DNA of 64,000 nt from Episyrphus balteatus (lineage: Eukaryota > Arthropoda > Insecta > Diptera > Syrphidae). Positions within the stretch are counted from its first letter, which is position 1, and the number at the start of each line of letters is the position of its first letter. Of the stretch, positions 10,085 to 21,795 are shown piece after piece. Position numbers and translations under genes: made by a program. Under the pieces are notes generated by a model, which ran no database searches, was not told the origin of the DNA, and was given only the letters and a program-made list of their open reading frames with translations. The stretch spans positions 122,264,620 to 122,328,619 of the forward strand of contig NC_079134.1 in assembly GCF_945859705.1 (NCBI RefSeq). Reading direction: 5' to 3'.

Positions 10085-10520
10085 GCACCAGCCCGAAGAA
10101 TTTTCGTGTCGAACCCAGATGGACAACGTAGAAGAGGAAGACCTCATCTTAGGCGCGCTCAATTAAGGGGACCGATTTGGGGGTCTATTACGTATACGAA
10201 ACGAGCGGCAAGTCAACGATACTGAAGTAAACGATAGTCACGACAAAGAGCGGTTATGTAAAACGAGAAAGTAGTTTGGCCAAACTAAACCAAAAAAAAT
10301 ATTTTTTTGATGCTCACATGAATTCTACCAGCAAACGCAATAATATTATGACAGCTAAACGAAAACGAAAGTTAAACGATAGGTAAATGGCAGTTAAACG
10401 ATTATCGTAATACGTAGTCGCTTTTCAACGAAAACGAAGTAGTTTCAACGATAATCGTTTTACAAAATAGGGCCCCTGACTGGAGAGGTTTGAGGGTTGA
10501 GGCCCATATTCATCCTGGAC
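10085..10520 (+). pseudogene. Relic of the C-terminal end of a non-LTR retrotransposon reverse transcriptase
   Basis: The frame around 10110-10165 reads NPDGQRRRGRPHLRR, the Arg/Gly/Pro motif seen near the C terminus of many Jockey/R1-type reverse transcriptases. After a 310-bp insertion, 10478-10512 reads DWRGLRVEAHIHPGL then stop, matching the usual final motif of such proteins. The rest of the ORF is missing. The relic is inactive. Confidence 0.5.
10167..10476. mobile_element. 310-bp MITE splitting the reverse transcriptase relic
   Basis: Ends GGGGACC and GGGCCCC form short imperfect inverted repeats. The interior carries repeated 'aacgataatcg' motifs in both orientations. Removing it approximately rejoins the two parts of the retrotransposon relic. 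Confidence 0.45.
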
Positions 10521-12455
10521 TGTGAGCGCCTTATACCTTATGGCCTGTTTTCGGCGAAAAACTCGAAAAAGAGGAAAAACAATTGGGCCAGATATTAATT
10601 CATTTCTGGAAAAAAATGAGAGAATTGTTAAAGACTTGTTTGCCCAGCACCTACATATGGTTTGAAAATGTTTTACAATGTAAAATATGTTTATAAGTAT
10701 AAATTGATATGGCAGCAGGAGTACCAAAGCTTGATCAAATAAGAAGCAAGGAGTGCAAGCCCAGTCCTTGTCTTAACAAAATACAACACAGTAGAATATG
10801 CTTCAGCCAAGTAACGTGCTTTAACCCCCTGGTATTGTAATGTACAAAGAAAATAACCTGTTAAACCATACAACCTTCGACCATAACTGCAAAGAATAGG
10901 AATGCATTGAAACTTCTGGAAAAAGCAAATAAAACGAGAGTTGCCTAAATTGATCTCATGCATGCAGCAATTCAAAATCGAGACACTTTCCGATGTTGTT
11001 TGAGGCCAATGCTGCGAACCCTCTAGGTGGAACCTTAGGGCCAAGCAGTGACATAAAAGTTATCATCATAGCAGAGTTGACCTCATAAAGCGGCAGCAAG
11101 CCTCCCGGTTCGATTTCTGAGGCGAACTGAATGTCTGGTGTTTTTGCATTTGCTTGTAGCAGTAGTTTTTAGGCCTACCTTCCTTCTTAGTTGGCGGTCG
11201 TTAATAGGTTAACTGAATTCTATATAGTATAGTTCTATAAATCTTTGTGAGCGAGAGCCTTGTCATTTGATGGAATTTCATTGTGACCATGCTTTGGAAC
11301 CGAGGACGATGACCTCATCCTCCTCGGTTCCAATGCGAACCAAACCAATTTTAATTTCTTTGGGATATGGCAGATTTTGTTTTGGTCATGTAGACTTGGC
11401 TATTCAAATATGGGAATGGGCGTTTTATTTTATAATTAATTATTTATAATTACCGCGTTAAGGGGCTATGAATACTCTTAAGATGTTATAAAAACACAGT
11501 GCGAGCTTTTAAGAAAAGACGAGAGAATTGAGTAGAAGACACCGATATATCAATTTTACCTTAGGTTTGGACGAACGTAGGTCTTACAGATGGAAGGCAA
11601 ATCGGAAGAAGTAAAGAATTTCCTTCACATTTTGAGCAAACCTAACAATTTAGACCATTGATTCTTTATTGAGACTTATAAAAAACTTTTACAAATAAAA
11701 GCTTTTTAAATTACGAAAGTATTTTTTTACCTGTTAGTAACATTGAATAGAGTATATGAGACTTTAATGTATGGCTCTCTCTTGTTTAAATGAATATGCC
11801 AACATGGCTATGGTTTTACATTTTTGTTAAAGTGAAAGCTCTTGCTCATGCAGCTATTATTTGTTCTTTTTGATGCGCATGGTCACATGAAAACGAATAT
11901 GAGAAGCCTGAGTATTGAGTACGAGTAGTCGGCGAAAAAATTCAGTTTATTAGTGGTTTTGGATAAGAGATCATTTATGAATATGAGATATAGAGTCGCA
12001 GACAAAACCGAACTCTGGGACACACCAGCATTTTTGCAGTGAATATCAGGGCTTTCTAGTTTGTTTAAAAATTATAGGCTATTCCTTAGTTAAACATCCG
12101 AAGCTTACTTCTCTGACCATTCCATTTCTTATGCTTGATACTTTTTTATCATCAAACCTGCGTCACTATCAAGAAAGCATATTGACCAGTTAACGTTCCT
12201 AAAGATACTATTGTTGTTAGGCAAAATAATCTATTCTAAAAAGAGACCTAGACAGTGATATCCGCAGTATTGCTGTTTGTGCTTTTAAATCAATCTTCCA
12301 AATCGAAAAAGAAACTTCACAATGGTCTACATAAAACTAAAGATTACCTTTAACAAGTTAACAATAATTACCTAGCTACAATTACAAAGACAACAGCCAG
12401 CAGACAACATTTTCAAACATCAAAAATAATAAGTTAACGGTTTTTTTTTAATAAT
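10521..12455. other. Intergenic region without supported genes
   Basis: About 1.9 kb with no convincing coding sequence. The reading frames at 10691-11044 (minus) and 11267-11449 (plus) lack recognisable motifs. A short hairpin at 11294-11331 has 13-nt arms (ttggaaccgagga and complement). The region probably holds decayed transposon sequence downstream of the reverse transcriptase relic. Confidence 0.4.
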
Positions 12456-12460
12456 AAATA

Positions 12461-12466
12461 TTTATT
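12461..12466 (-). terminator. Polyadenylation signal of RNASEH2B
   Basis: AATAAA on the minus strand (tttatt on plus), immediately beyond the stop codon of the RNase H2 subunit B gene. A second one overlaps just downstream. Confidence 0.5.
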
Positions 12467-12469
12467 TTT

Positions 12470-13405
12470 CTATTTCTTAAAAAATGAAGATATACTCTTC
12501 GTTCCTTTGGCACCTTTTGCAAGTGCCTTATCCTTCGCAGTGACTTTTTTCTCTTTCACTGGTGCAGCTGCTTTAGGTGACTCTTCTATGTTATTCTCTG
12601 AACTGCTATCTTCCAATTTGATTTTCTTAGCCAAACCATTTTCAGAGTTGATAGACTTTCTTTTATTATTAGCAGCTTTGATCTCCATTTCTTTAATACC
12701 AAGATATTCCTTAAGTTCCTCGTGCACATTCAAATCCACATACGATCCAACAATATCACATGCATTCCTCAAATAGTCTACTTCTTCGACAGTTTGTGTG
12801 ACTTCACTTTTCTTGTAGTTTTGTGATAGCGAACTAAAACCACAATATATTGATTCCTTTTTTAAACGCTCAGCTAAATTTTTTACTTTAACTGCCATCC
12901 ATGCAATTGTCCTCTGTGGATTGTATTTGAAATAATTCATTCCAGATGCTGTTTTAACATCTGCAACGATTTCCAGATGATCTTTGATTACATACTGAGA
13001 TAGGAACTTATGTACCGAAGGATCATCATCATCGATAATGTCATCCAGAGCCATGGCTCGTTCAGAACAAAACTTCTTTAGATAAAACAATGCCAAGAAG
13101 GTACTGTCAATGGGAATAGTTAAATAGGCTTTGCCATTGGAACAAACTTTATTATTAATTAACCAACTACGATGTGGTTCTGAGAATTGTTGAATTTCAA
13201 AAAGCTTTTTTGTCTTAATATCGACAATGAAGAGGGCACGTTTACCTTTTCCCGGGTGATGGAAAAATTCGAATTTCAAATTTTCGGAATCTTTGAGGAG
13301 ATCCTTTTCAAAAAAGAATACTTTTTGTTTTGCATCTAGTTTTTTTAATTTTTTTGCTGAAGAAATTTCTTCAGATTTTTTTGTTGATTTTGATCGGGTG
13401 GTCAT
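12470..13405 (-). CDS. RNASEH2B: Ribonuclease H2 subunit B
   Basis: A single exon of 311 codons plus stop; the human subunit is of almost the same length. RNase H2 removes single ribonucleotides and RNA-DNA hybrids from DNA; subunit B forms the structural heterodimer with C and recruits the enzyme to PCNA. Visible features: a basic N terminus (1-25), the triple-barrel region with 'KGKRALFIVD' and 'IPIDSTFLALFYL', a helical middle section, a Lys-rich segment that could be a nuclear localisation signal, and a C-terminal PIP-box-like motif TKSISSFF at residues 302-309, matching the family's position for PCNA binding with the usual Gln replaced. The start at 13405 is the first ATG; the frame is open upstream only through non-ATG codons. 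It is head to head with the kinesin gene, about 1.1 kb apart. Confidence 0.92.
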   Translation of the reverse strand: MTTRSKSTKKSEEISSAKKLKKLDAKQKVFFFEKDLLKDSENLKFEFFHHPGKGKRALFIVDIKTKKLFEIQQFSEPHRSWLINNKVCSNGKAYLTIPIDSTFLALFYLKKFCSERAMALDDIIDDDDPSVHKFLSQYVIKDHLEIVADVKTASGMNYFKYNPQRTIAWMAVKVKNLAERLKKESIYCGFSSLSQNYKKSEVTQTVEEVDYLRNACDIVGSYVDLNVHEELKEYLGIKEMEIKAANNKRKSINSENGLAKKIKLEDSSSENNIEESPKAAAPVKEKKVTAKDKALAKGAKGTKSISSFFKK

Positions 13406-14520
13406 TTTTATAATTGTAATTAATAAAAAATAATTTAAACAAAAACTAGAAATAAAATAACAAATCAACAAACGAAATTTATTTCGCGGGAAGTGAAATG
13501 TCAGCAAGGTGTCATTTTGAAAGCTGTGTTCAGTGATGATGCTGCGTTGTGTTCAGCATAGAGGATATAAAGTTGTTCATTGATCAGTTCCTATGTTCTG
13601 TTAAATCTGCTCAAAAGTAGCCCTGTTTTTCATTTGGGAGGTGGCAAAGTACTACTAGCGCTTTTCAAAGGAACGCACTTTGAACGAATTCAATACAAAT
13701 CGTATCTACTCGGGAAGAAGAACATGACCCCACTAACACAACAGCTTCTTTAAATTGAAATATCGCAGGTATTACTTGTTGTTTAAATACTGTTAACGAA
13801 ACTTAACCGAAAAGAACTTGTTTTTCGGATAAGCTTGTTTAATGAATGTATAGAAGTATTACGGAAATTACCAAGTTGTATTTGATTTTTGGTTTTGATA
13901 TTGAATAATCTAAAAAAATGATATAATTTTAAAATTATTATTAATAGATATCCCAAAAACTAATGGAATGTTATGTATAATTTCAGATTAAAGTCATCCC
14001 GGGGAGTTCACAGATTGAAATTTGATTCGGTTGCGGATCGAGTAGATTCCCGGGGACTGAGTCACTGCGTCTTCTGTAATAGGCATGATTACCTTATTGT
14101 AGCTGCGTTCCTTTGGAAATATTTATCTACTTTTTAGTACTTAAAACTACTTTGAACTACTTTTGCTATATTGAAAAAGTAGTTCAAAGCAGCTCTAAGT
14201 ACTAAAAAGTAGATAAATATTTCCAAAGGAACGCAGCTTATGTGTACTGTGATACAAGTTGGCTCATTCGATAAATTTGTGAACGCACCTTTCAACTTGA
14301 ATACACCTTAAAATTAACCAACATTTTCACAACCTACATTTCCATGAAAACCAAACCGATTCCTTGAACCGGTTAGGATTTTTCAAATGTCAAAAAATTC
14401 CCATTTTCAGTTTTTAAATTTAAAATTAAAATTGAAATTGCGCGTCTTTGTGTACTGTTGTTTTTTTTAATCAAGAATTTTATTTCAATTTTATTACAAA
14501 TTTTGAAAAAAACAAAAATC
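13406..14520. promoter_or_regulatory. Shared upstream region of RNASEH2B (minus) and the kinesin (plus)
   Basis: A 1.1-kb head-to-head intergenic region that must carry both promoters. I see no TATA box at a convincing distance from either start. It contains the 138-bp hairpin element at 14101-14238 and a related-looking fragment 'aaaggaacgca' near 13666. Confidence 0.4.
14101..14238. mobile_element. 138-bp hairpin MITE, copy 1
   Basis: Perfect outer arms AGCTGCGTTCCTTTGGAAAT and complement, almost fully self-complementary with a loop around 'gctatattga'. The same family and length occurs at 48537-48674. No target duplication is clear at this copy. Confidence 0.8.
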
Positions 14521-17500
14521 ATGCCTAATCCTGTTGATCCGGAAAAACGAGAAGTCCGTTCATTTCTCGTCTCCAGAGATCCAAGTATTGATAGGCGCTA
14601 TCGTCCGTGTCCCGAACGTCAAGTAGCCCTATTCCAGAATTTAGAAGAAGAAGAGGAAGATGAAGATGATCAAGCTTCCGATGATAGTGTCTCTGTTGCT
14701 AGCACAGTTGCTGAACAAGAGGGTGCCCTAATTTACCTCCGCATGCGTCCTCTACCCAACGAAACACCCTGCACAAGTTACAGAATTCTAGGTAATGTTT
14801 TGGTCACCTCTCAACTAGACAATAGTGGCAATACTGTAAAAAATCAAATGGAAAAACATTTCACTTTTAGTGAAATATTTGACAATGCCATTGACCAACA
14901 TGCAATATATGAGAAATGTATAAGAAATAAAATTGAGCTAGAAGAAAGCTTTACTATTTTTACATATGGAACTTCGGGTTCGGGGAAGACACACACTTTG
15001 CTCGGTGATTTAGACAAACCGGGTATAATTCCACGAGCTATTGAAAATGTATTCACTTTGTATGCTAGCAATTTGTATCCCCAACCAGCTGCCAAAGTGG
15101 TTAACGCTGTTGTAACAATTCTCGATGATGAATCGATGCGGAAAGAAATGCTTCTCCGTCAGACTATTATCTCTGCATGCAACGACGTTCAGTCGGTTTA
15201 TAATCGTGTTCAGCAAAAGATTGCTTCTGAACATGGCTTTAGCACAACGGTGTTGGAAAATAACTCGGTAATAATATGGGTTTCCTTTGTGGAAATCTAC
15301 AATGAGTTGGTTTATGATCTTTTGAGTCCTATTGCCCCATCGGCAACGACCAGAAGACAAAGTCACAAGATTGTCTCAAATGATGGAAAAGTATTTATTA
15401 AAGATCTTACTTCTGTCCATGCCAAAATGGCATCAGACGCTTATAAACTGCTTACATTTGGTTTGCAAAAGGTTAAATATGCATCGACAGCGATTAATTC
15501 GAATTCAAGTCGATCGCATTGTATATTTTTCCTTGATATTATTAAGTTTTCCCATCCGGGAACATTTACTTTGACTTCGTATAAATTTTGTGATTTAGCT
15601 GGTTCGGAGCGGCTAAGTAAAACGGGAAATGTTGGAAATCGTCTTAAAGAAGCTCAACGTATTAATACTTCTTTGATGGTCTTGGGACGTTGTTTAGATG
15701 CAGCTAATAATAATCAAAAGAAGAAAAATGCAGATGTGATTCCATTTAGAGAATCTAAATTAACAATGTTATTGCAATCTGCACTTTTGGGTAAAGAGAA
15801 ATTATGCATGGTTGTGAATATTAATCCGTCGGATAAATATTTTGAGGAAAATATGAAAGTATTGGGTTTCGCATCGATTGCAAAGAATATTGTTTTTAAA
15901 CAACCTATATCGAAGACTGAACGTAGTGCAAGGTATTCATGGTTTGTTGTGCATGCTGCACAGGATAAGAGATCGACAGCGGCAGAAGATACGAGTCAGT
16001 TGGATGCACTATTGGAGGAGAATTTTACGTGAGTATTTTTTTTTTTATGAATTCAAATGTTTTAGGTATCATTTTTTACTTTTACAAACTTGTTTCTTTT
16101 CTTATTTGCTTAGTTAAAGAGTAGGTTTGATTCGATTCCAAAGAGAGCCTTGTGCAAACTTTAATTTTTCCCCCTTTGTATTTGTTCAGTAACTAATATC
16201 TTATAAAACAAATTCTGAATTTATTATAGATTGTAAATCAGCACCACCTAAACCAACCTCTAATATTGCTCGTCTTGTGAATACTTACTAGAAACGTTGA
16301 TTGTAGCCTTTTCAGCCAGTATAGTGCTTTCTGAGAGACCTCTTTTGCCAAAAAAAATCGTTTTGAAGGAATTATTCTTCTTTTGGTGTCTGCACTCTGC
16401 ACTAATGTCATTTTGCCATATTTTAGTGGATTCCAGATAAATAAAATCTCAGATTATTTCAAAGTTGATTAATATATATTTAAATGTTTTAAAGATTTTA
16501 TTTGTTTAACTTCCTATAAAATGTTTTTTTTGATACCAACATTTAAACCATTACTTAAATGATTTAATTTAAAATAAATGTTATTTATTTATTTTTAAAT
16601 ATCATCAGTAGGAACCTTCATCGGAAAGTTACCTACAACACGTAACTTAACTTCGAGAAAGATAAATTGCTAGATAAGTTCCATCTGAACTTAAAAAAAA
16701 AAATTTCAAAGTTATGTATGTCTCGGAACAGCGAGAAGATTCCATAGTCAATGGTTCCAAGCAAGGGAACGACTTTTTTCCTATTTCCTTTTTTAACACA
16801 AAGCTCACTTTTCTACATAGTGGATTTATAGGCAGCAATCCTCGGCTGCAAATGCTTGTCTAAATTCTAAATCGAAATAAGATACACATATTAATGATGG
16901 CTTTTTTTTTCACCTTTTAAAGAAAATCTCTACATTTGATCTTGTTGTTGGTCTTCCAGGAGATTAAGAGTAATAGTTATTTTCATAAAAGTTTATTGTC
17001 GTCAAATTTGGTGACCCCTTGCTCTAATTCTGAATCGATATGAAGGTCTATTTCAAAATGAACTTTAAAACATGGATATCGTTCAAGTCAAAAAAAAGAA
17101 GTCTAAGAGCCCACAGCAAATTTTGGGAGTAGAGGTATAACCAAAATATGAGTATGCGTTCCTGGTAACGAGTTCAAAAGTCTGGCAGATTTAATTCGCG
17201 GCTTCATATGGTTTTTATGGATGCAAAACATTGCTACTATTCCCAATTAACGTGAGTGGGCTAAATTCACAATACTTCGAGTTATAAACATAAGACCTCA
17301 ATTTTGTCAATGCGATCAATAGAACTCAAGATATGGGCTGTTTGAGCAATTATGTTTTGCAGACTTTTCTGTTAAATTTTTTGTTTGTTGATTTGAAAAC
17401 TCTCCAAAAGTAGAGCTATAAATAAAATTACAGGCTATAAATAAAATTACTAATACAATTCAATTCAAATTGCATAATATGTACATGGACAAGTTTTCCT

Positions 17501-18686
17501 AAAGAAAGCCTGTGCAGACTGATCACGAAAGTCGTATTTATTGGAAGCTTAGGCTTCGGCTGAAAATCGACCTTCGGTCGGACACTACTTCAAACACTCA
17601 AACATAGCACTAACTGAGCCGTAAATAATCAGCTTTAAGATTATTCTTTGTGACCTTTGAGGTCTTAATTTTAATTTTTGATTGTTATTCAATAAAAAAA
17701 TTATTATTTTCAAATAATTTTGAAATTTTTCGGCACCAATTTTTACCAACTTTGTGAATTTAGGCAGGATATTTTGGCTAGTTTGAATTTAAATGCAAAT
17801 AAAAAAAATTATTTCATCTTTTCCCAACGTATAGTCGTTATTTACGACTTCTTCAGGCGTTTTTATTGATCTTTTCACACGTTAGCAACATATTCTTCAC
17901 ATTTATTCATATTGCATTTTTTTCAACTGTAACAACCACTGATTCTTTCCATGTTTCAAGAGAATAGAACCGATTTTTTGGATTGATTGATTAAAACTAT
18001 TGTCAAGAATTTACTCTGACTTAAGTGAGCAAAATTTATCTGATGTTCTACTCACCATGTTTGCAGACCATTCTATATTCTTTCTCTACTGAAAATTTGC
18101 ATCGCGAGTAACTGGAGCTATATAATAGTTTGCATTAATCTAAGTGAACTCACTGAAAAACCGGCCCTAATTGTTAGAACTCATACTTAATTGTTTATTG
18201 TAATTAAAAAGTGAAGGCTTTTACACTTCGACTATAGTTTATTGATACTGAAAAAGTCTCCGAAGCTCTTCGGTCCCTGATTTTAAGCAAATTAAAAAAA
18301 AACTAATTATCTATTAAAATATTCCAGACTACGAAATGAAATTGAAAGTCTGACGGCTAAAGTGTCGCGCTTAGAAAAAGCACTGAGTCAACAAGAATAC
18401 GATTTACGTAATCAATTAGTAAATAACTTCCAAAAATCTTTGGAACATAGAAATCGTGCTTGGGAAGATCGACTAGCAACAGAAATCGAAATGGTAAAGC
18501 AGAGATATGAGAACAAGGTGAGTAAAACAGTCGTTCATAGAATTACAAATCTTACAAGCATAATTTTGTTCATTTTTTTTTTTATCGCAGATTGAAGCTC
18601 TAAAAGCTGAACATGCTCGTGATTTGGAAGATTTGAACGAAGAAGAAGGTCAACCGAAGAAACGGAGAGCTACTTTGGGCGATTAG
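14521..18686 (+). CDS. sub: Kinesin-6 motor, Subito (MKLP2-like)
   Basis: Exons 14521-16028, 18328-18517 and 18591-18686 encode 597 residues, close to fly Subito as I recall it. Kinesin-6 motors act on interpolar microtubules; Subito organises the central spindle and acentrosomal meiotic spindles with the chromosomal passenger complex. Seen: an acidic N-terminal stretch (about 41-57); motor domain from about 70 to 460 with P-loop GTSGSGKT at 150-157, switch I NSNSSRSH ending at 333, switch II DLAGSE at 358-363, and RESKLTMLLQ later; an insertion between strands before 'VEIYNELVYDLLSP', typical of the family; then a coiled-coil tail (about 503-590) encoded by exons 2 and 3. The start at 14521 is chosen over a non-ATG upstream extension at 14458. 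Splice junctions: TTTTAC|GTGAGT, ATTCCAG|A, AACAAG|GTGAGT, ATCGCAG|ATT. The frame is preserved throughout. Confidence 0.9.
16029..18327. other. First intron of the kinesin gene
   Basis: A 2.3-kb AT-rich intron. A small tandem duplication of 'ggctataaataaaattac' lies near 17416-17452. I see no coding exon and no well-defined transposon. Confidence 0.5.
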
Positions 18687-18737
18687 TATTGAAAATTGTC
18701 CTTAATTTTAATTTTATCAATGTTTTGTTTTATTTTG

Positions 18738-18743
18738 AATAAA
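18738..18743 (+). terminator. sub: Polyadenylation signal of the kinesin gene
   Basis: AATAAA 52 bp after the stop codon at 18684-18686. The convergent CRAL-TRIO gene ends only 274 bp from the kinesin stop, so the two 3' UTRs are short or overlapping. Confidence 0.65.
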
Positions 18744-18898
18744 AAATATATTTATTATTCATTATTACTGTGTTATTTCTTATTGTCCGTTCAGTTAATG
18801 TTGCTTTTAAGCTTAATTTTTAACTTTAAAACTTTGTATAGGTTTCATTATGTGTTATATTTGAGGCGATTAAACAAGTGTACAAATTAAATATCATA

Positions 18899-18904
18899 TT
18901 TATT
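18899..18904 (-). terminator. Polyadenylation signal of the CRAL-TRIO gene
   Basis: AATAAA on the minus strand (tttatt on plus), about 57 bp after the stop codon at 18961-18963. Confidence 0.55.
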
Positions 18905-18960
18905 TTCAAAAAATGTTTAAATTCTTAATCTAACCTACATCTAATGTAAATTAGTGTTCA

Positions 18961-21795
18961 TTAGCATTCGGAAACATTGTATCCAAGTGTTTCTAGCTCC
19001 CACCTAACCTTTTCGTCTGCTTTTAAGGAGTCTGTCCACAGCGATAATGGAAAGACGGAATGTTCCTGAAGACCGCCATATCTGAAAAAAAAAAAAAATT
19101 ATACAAAATATAATTGTTTTCAAAATATGAACAAATTTAAGTTTAAAACAACCTTTTTGGTAAATATTTCGGGTTAATATGTTCATGAAGTGAGTTCATA
19201 TCATTGCCATGAACAAATAATTTTTCTCTCATCCTTGCATTCAGGAATGGCTTGAAGACCTTTATTATAGTGCTAAATAACCAGCTTTGATTTACTATAT
19301 GGATTGCGGCTGTTCTCAAAGGGCTGGAAGTCTTAAATTTGTATGAATTTTAAAGTATATACAAATACAAAAAATTTTGCTTACCACAATTAATGCAATT
19401 ATTTTTTGTGCAATACTTGGAGTTAAATAACGAGCCTGATTTATAGTTAGTCCACTTAAATCGAATATTCCAATTCCTCCACCTATCTGCGATATAGGTT
19501 CCATTGAACCCAGCTCAAGAATTATCAATGTCAATCTTAGGATATCATCAATTGGCATATTATTTGGATCCCAAGTTCCGAAGCGTAAAATCATAATACG
19601 TCTGCCATTTTTTTCTCTATATGGAGTGACAGTAACAATTTCCTGTTCAGCAAGACTCATTAGATCTACACAACGAACGTCATCGTAGAGATTTTTGTTA
19701 GCATTTCGAAATGAATAATAATTGCTGAGCTAGAATTTAAGTATTGAAGGCAAAAATTTTATTATCCTTTTAAAAAAGTAAGTGAATTTTTATTATAAAT
19801 AAAACATTAAACTGTTGTAGTAGCAGTGAGAGTCATTTTTTGTAACCTTTAAGTGTATTTTTGCTAAATAGAGTTTATAATAAAATTTAAGCTCAAACGG
19901 ATCAAAAGCTTAGAATAAGAAATTTATGCCAAATAAATGTTGGTACCGAAAGTTTTACTTATAATTTGAAAAATGGAGACGGTAAAAAGTTTTTTTACGA
20001 GGAAAAATCTAAATCTTGAAAAGCACAAACTTGCTCTCAGAATTCAAGTAGCTAAACATTTTAAGACTTTTTATATATGAAGAGGTTCACTTCTGTAGGG
20101 TGTTCATATTCATTTTGACTTATGTGTGTGTATAATCACGAAATCAATCAATCAAATCTTCATAGAGATAGGATTTTTTGATTGTTTTTTTTCGGGAATC
20201 GTACAAAACTTCCGATGCGAATGGAACTCGTGATAATGCCGTTTATTTTTCAAATAATACATGTTAGTTTATGATGTACAAACATTTTTCAACAAATTTA
20301 ATTTGTGGTTTTCATAGAATAACAACTTCGTCTGAAATATCTTGAGAATACAAAATTTTAATTCAGCTCTCTAAGTACAGATGTTATGGAATTTATAAAG
20401 CGTGAATCAACTGACAGTTTTTCTCTTAAAAGCTAGTTTGCAATAAAACTGACTAAAAACTTTGGTATGTATGCCAAGTCGCCCAATGTTTTATACATAG
20501 TATTATATTTCAAAGTTCTTTCAAGGTTCGTTGACGTACAACTGACAGCACGTTTCATGCTTTTTCACTTACCAATTAATGCAAAAGACTAAGAATGTAA
20601 TTTAAAAATTACAATTTTGCTTGCAAAAATTTTCTTGCATGCAAGTAAATTAACTTTTATTTTTAGTTTCTTACTCTAATTGGTATTGGACAAGCATACA
20701 ATTTACATTCGTGTTGATTACTGTGAATCGAAGACATTTATTAAAAATTAAAAAAAAAAAAATTTAACTACCTACTACAGTTTTGCAATTAATCCTTCAA
20801 TGTAAGCAATGGGTCACTACGGTGTATGCGTATCTTTTTTATATAGAAAAATTTAATTTAAAGACGAAACAAATCAAGCCAATTGATTTTCTTACTTTTT
20901 CAAATGATATTCATAACTGTTCATAACAAAAAATTACCTGTTAGGTGTAAAAAATCGTAAAGCCAGACTTATGTAGGTAAATGCTTTATTTCCATAAAAA
21001 ATATCGCAACGAAATTTTAAACGAAAAATTTCGTTATGATTTTCGTTTTTCAGTACAGATCATTGTACTTTAGTTGTACACAGTTATTTGGAGGAGAGTT
21101 TGAACTCATTTGTCACTTTTTACTTTTTAATGTCCTCGATATTTGCTTGATCCAAAAGAGCAGTGTTGGCGTTTTATCATTTTCTATTAAATTTTTTTTC
21201 AAAATTATTTTCTGATTTTTTTTTCCTGATCTTAATTTAATTTGGAAGTTTTGACCGGATTCTTGTATTAGTGGTTCCACTGTGCGGTAAATAAGCTACA
21301 TTGAGTTTCATTAAACAGTTGTCAAAAAAATACAACTTAAGTAATGGAAATTAAGTGACCTTAAGAATAATAAATTCATATCTGTGTGATCCTATTAATG
21401 CTTCATTGTCATCAAAAAACTTGTTCTCTTGATTCACTAGACTTTCTTGCTCGCATCATAATAAGCTTCAACTACAATAGATTAAAAATAATAAAACTCA
21501 CCAATTTGTAAGCCAATTCCACATTCCAATACCTAGCTCGAAGAAATTTAATGAGGTATTCGTCATCTGTCCGATGTGCGGTAAAGTCACCTTTCTCTGT
21601 AAACTTAACAATAACAAACATCATTCAAATAACGGTAAAGGTAAGTTATTGAAACCTACCAAAAATTAAATTTCGAAGTTGTTCAACCAGCTCACATTTG
21701 ATATCATCATTCTCTCCCTGTGCGATGGCAACATCTTTTACAGCTGCAGGCAATTCAGGACTTAAATTTAATTGGTGTAAAACTTCTTCAGCCAT
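18961..21795 (-). CDS. CRAL-TRIO (Sec14-like) lipid-transfer protein, alpha-tocopherol transfer protein type
   Basis: Five exons in complement: 21660-21795, 21502-21596, 19385-19729, 19153-19331 and 18961-19081, 876 nt in total, encoding 291 residues, the usual size of insect single-domain CRAL-TRIO proteins. The N-terminal helical CRAL-TRIO_N domain (about 10-85) includes DDEYLIKFLRARYWNVELAY. The lipid-binding Sec14 domain (about 95-250) includes 'GGGIGIFDLSGL', 'AAIHIVNQSWLF' and 'HINPKYLPKRYGG', the last being the conserved C-terminal motif. The ligand is unknown; relatives carry tocopherol, retinoids or phosphoinositides in the cytosol. Exon 4 is taken to start at 19331 (AAATTTAAG|ACT), because a nearby alternative AG would break the frame. 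A typically short fly intron (53 bp) separates exons 3 and 4. No signal peptide. Confidence 0.88.
19730..21501. other. Second intron of the CRAL-TRIO gene
   Basis: About 1.8 kb of AT-rich DNA without a supported exon or a clear transposable element. Confidence 0.45.

Noticed and set aside
10691..11044. 117-residue minus-strand frame
   Set aside because: No motif and next to decayed transposon sequence; may be relic but cannot be assigned.
13406..13507. 34-residue N-terminal extension of RNase H2B
   Set aside because: It begins with a non-ATG codon; the ATG at 13405 gives the standard family length.
14458..14520. Upstream extension of the kinesin frame to 14458
   Set aside because: The first codon there is not ATG and the added residues are hydrophobic noise; the ATG at 14521 has a better context and suits the family.
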